Notes under the pieces: generated by a model
Told to the model about the DNA's origin: nothing
What the model saw: only the letters and a program-made list of their open reading frames with translations
The model's database searches: none
Made by a program: the position numbers and the translations under genes
From: Jannaschia sp. M317
GTDB taxonomy: Bacteria > Pseudomonadota > Alphaproteobacteria > Rhodobacterales > Rhodobacteraceae
Length of the DNA: 64,000 nucleotides
NCBI RefSeq assembly: GCF_025141175.1
Contig: NZ_CP081155.1
Location: 3,439,001-3,503,000, forward strand
Direction of reading: 5' to 3'
In this document: positions 63,963-64,000 of the stretch, one piece after another
Position numbering within the stretch: position 1 is the stretch's first letter
Layout of the letters: each line of letters begins with the position of its first letter

Positions 63963-64000
63963 CGCCGCCGCGCGCCCACCTGGTCAGCCGCGCAACTCGC

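Noticed and set aside
63984..64000. Possible C-terminal end of a leftward gene at the window edge (stop TGA at 63984-63986, residues ELRG)
   Set aside because: Only about four codons are visible, which cannot be distinguished from chance.

Overview
The window is high-GC bacterial chromosome. Gene content points to an alphaproteobacterium of the Rhodobacterales (Rhodobacter/Roseobacter/Jannaschia-like). The pointers are a DUF2161 protein, a DUF6356 protein, a short-form HisG with HisZ, a PTS-Ntr enzyme I, an XdhABC/nucleoside-ABC purine operon, and a Liv-type transporter carrying its own acyl-CoA ligases. This lineage call is inferred from protein families, not from a marker gene. I saw no rRNA, tRNA, CRISPR array, transposase, integrase or phage gene. 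It reads as ordinary chromosomal backbone with accessory catabolic modules.

Layout. 1-8.6 kb holds a cut DUF2161 gene, a DMT exporter, a secreted hydrolase, gph, the amino-sugar pair glmU-glmS (1-base overlap), an AlkD-like protein, a DUF2189 membrane protein and a secreted glycerophosphodiesterase. 8.7-14.6 kb holds lysC, ptsP, two small DUF proteins and rsgA. 14.6-16.5 kb is a divergent FadR-type regulator and a diaminopropionate ammonia-lyase-like PLP enzyme sharing a palindromic operator candidate. 16.5-20 kb holds an OmpA lipoprotein, an AraC-Ogt repair protein divergent from nth, and adenosine kinase. 20.2-24.8 kb holds denD, slyX and the overlapping hisS-hisZ-hisG operon. 24.9-28.5 kb holds a DUF938/FAD-oxidase pair, an aldo/keto reductase and an ArsR-AHSA1 pair.

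28.6-38.3 kb is a leftward purine operon: xdhA-xdhB-xdhC-ABC ATPase-permease-small membrane protein-permease-BMP binding protein. Nearly every junction is a 4-base overlap, so import of a purine nucleoside or base appears tied to its oxidation by xanthine dehydrogenase. 38.4-39.6 kb is a second ArsR-AHSA1 module. 39.7-47.1 kb holds dnaE, an HNH nuclease, a hydantoinase-family amidohydrolase, an Lrp regulator, a DUF6356 protein and a class II glutamine amidotransferase. 47.1-49.7 kb is a hybrid histidine kinase with an OmpR-type regulator.

49.9-61.3 kb is a rightward module: an AMP-forming acyl-CoA ligase, LivG, LivH, LivM, a periplasmic binding protein, LivF and a PaaK-like CoA ligase. Two unknown small proteins, a ThpR ligase/phosphodiesterase and an App1-type phosphatase are interspersed. 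It probably imports and CoA-activates a carboxylic acid of unknown identity. 61.4-64 kb holds a GNAT protein, a RidA-WYL-regulator divergent pair with a perfect operator palindrome, and a VOC protein.

The least explained signals are non-coding. One is a mosaic dispersed repeat in at least eight places, including one copy read in frame inside xdhB and one forming the N-terminus of a small gene. Another is a double-hairpin element overlapping gene 3' ends. A third is a nested 21-bp inverted repeat between the acyl-CoA ligase and LivG genes.
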